A stretch of DNA of 6,459 bases. Source: Paracoccaceae bacterium (GTDB taxonomy: Bacteria; Pseudomonadota; Alphaproteobacteria; Rhodobacterales; Rhodobacteraceae). Position 1 is the stretch's first letter. Each line of letters starts with the position of its first letter. Positions 6,170-6,459 of this stretch are shown in pieces. Location of the stretch: positions 1-6,459 of the forward strand of contig RFZH01000133.1 of assembly GCA_009920815.1 (NCBI GenBank), read 5' to 3'. The translations under genes were made by a program, and so were the position numbers. The notes beneath the pieces are model-generated. The model had not been told where the DNA came from and made no database searches. It saw only the letters and a list, made by a program, of their open reading frames with translations.

Positions 6170-6459
6170 CACATCACCGCCCCGATTTGCCATGGAACAA
6201 ATTCAAAATCACCCAGACCATGGGCTTCTGACTTAGATGCTTCGCCGCTAGCGACGCGCAAGACCATGTCATAGATCTCGCGCCCGACCTCTTGGACGCT
6301 GCGGCCATCGGTTAAGATGGTGCCTGCGTTGATGTCCATATCCTCGATCATGCGATCATACATTTCAGTATTGGTGGCAACCTTGATCGTGGGCGATGGT
6401 TTGGACCCAAAGGCCGATCCGCGCCCCGTGGTAAAGACGACCAGATTACAGCCACTGGC
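6169..6459 (-). CDS. UxaA-family dehydratase (altronate/galactarate type), C-terminal part only
   Basis: Only the last 96 residues are visible; the gene starts beyond the right edge. The sequence SGCNLVVFTTGRGS, then FGSKPSPTIKVATNT, then MDINAGTIL, and an ending VLRVASGE...FVPWQIG is the standard C-terminal block of UxaA/GarD hydro-lyases. These remove water from altronate, galactarate or related sugar acids, using a metal cofactor. The relative SuyB (sulfolactate sulfo-lyase) shares the fold and cannot be excluded from this fragment, but the sugar-type oxidoreductases around it favour a sugar acid. It is the most upstream visible gene of the minus-strand operon, and its TGA overlaps the next ATG by one base. 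In many bacteria a small SAF-domain protein is encoded just before it; that would lie outside this window. Confidence 0.88.
   Translation of the reverse strand, partial: ASGCNLVVFTTGRGSAFGSKPSPTIKVATNTEMYDRMIEDMDINAGTILTDGRSVQEVGREIYDMVLRVASGEASKSEAHGLGDFEFVPWQIGAVM

Noticed and set aside
6170..6193. A longer Gfo/Idh start at 6193
   Set aside because: It would add eight residues before the Rossmann strand and overlap the upstream gene by 25 bases. The ATG at 6169 overlaps the TGA in the usual coupled form.
5645..6274. A 209-codon open frame on the plus strand
   Set aside because: It is the antisense shadow of the Gfo/Idh gene and spans the UxaA junction. Its product is rich in His, Arg and Cys with no domain, as expected for an antisense frame.

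Overview
This window looks like part of an alphaproteobacterial chromosome, most likely from the Rhodobacteraceae (Roseobacter group) at moderate GC. The evidence is indirect: protein family content, codon use, and a terminator hairpin of the GGGGCTCTGCCCC type that I recall as common between genes in that family. No rRNA or other marker gene fixes the taxon.

Layout. (1) The left edge holds a minus-strand tyrosine recombinase cut off by the window start. Its catalytic residues are intact, but its N-terminal DNA-binding part is missing and is replaced in frame by what looks like a secretion signal peptide. (2) About 80 bases lie between it and the next gene; they contain an 18-bp palindrome resembling a GntR-type operator. 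(3) A plus-strand pair follows: an IlvD/Edd-family sugar-acid dehydratase and a short-chain dehydrogenase (SDR). The pair ends in a strong hairpin that overlaps the last codons of the SDR, and a second hairpin lies about 100 bases further on. (4) A minus-strand operon converges on it. In transcription order it encodes a UxaA-type (altronate/galactarate dehydratase family) protein of which only the C-terminal end is visible, a Gfo/Idh/MocA oxidoreductase, an SDR close to the DHRS6 / 2-keto-3-deoxy-L-fuconate dehydrogenase type, and an EamA-type membrane transporter. Its genes overlap or lie within about 10 bases of each other.

Taken together, the two converging operons form a catabolic island for a sugar, uronate or sugar acid. 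A dehydrogenase (Gfo/Idh) could make a lactone or keto compound, the dehydratases could make 2-keto-3-deoxy acids, and the SDRs could oxidise these before cleavage. No aldolase, lactonase, FAH-type hydrolase, regulator or classical sugar importer is visible, so the pathway is incomplete here and the substrate cannot be fixed. The recombinase marks a mobile-element boundary beside the island. I found no CRISPR array, tRNA, rRNA, complete insertion sequence or clear defence system. The least ordinary items are the signal peptide-recombinase fusion, the orphan operator next to it, and the pairing of two unrelated dehydratase families in one locus.
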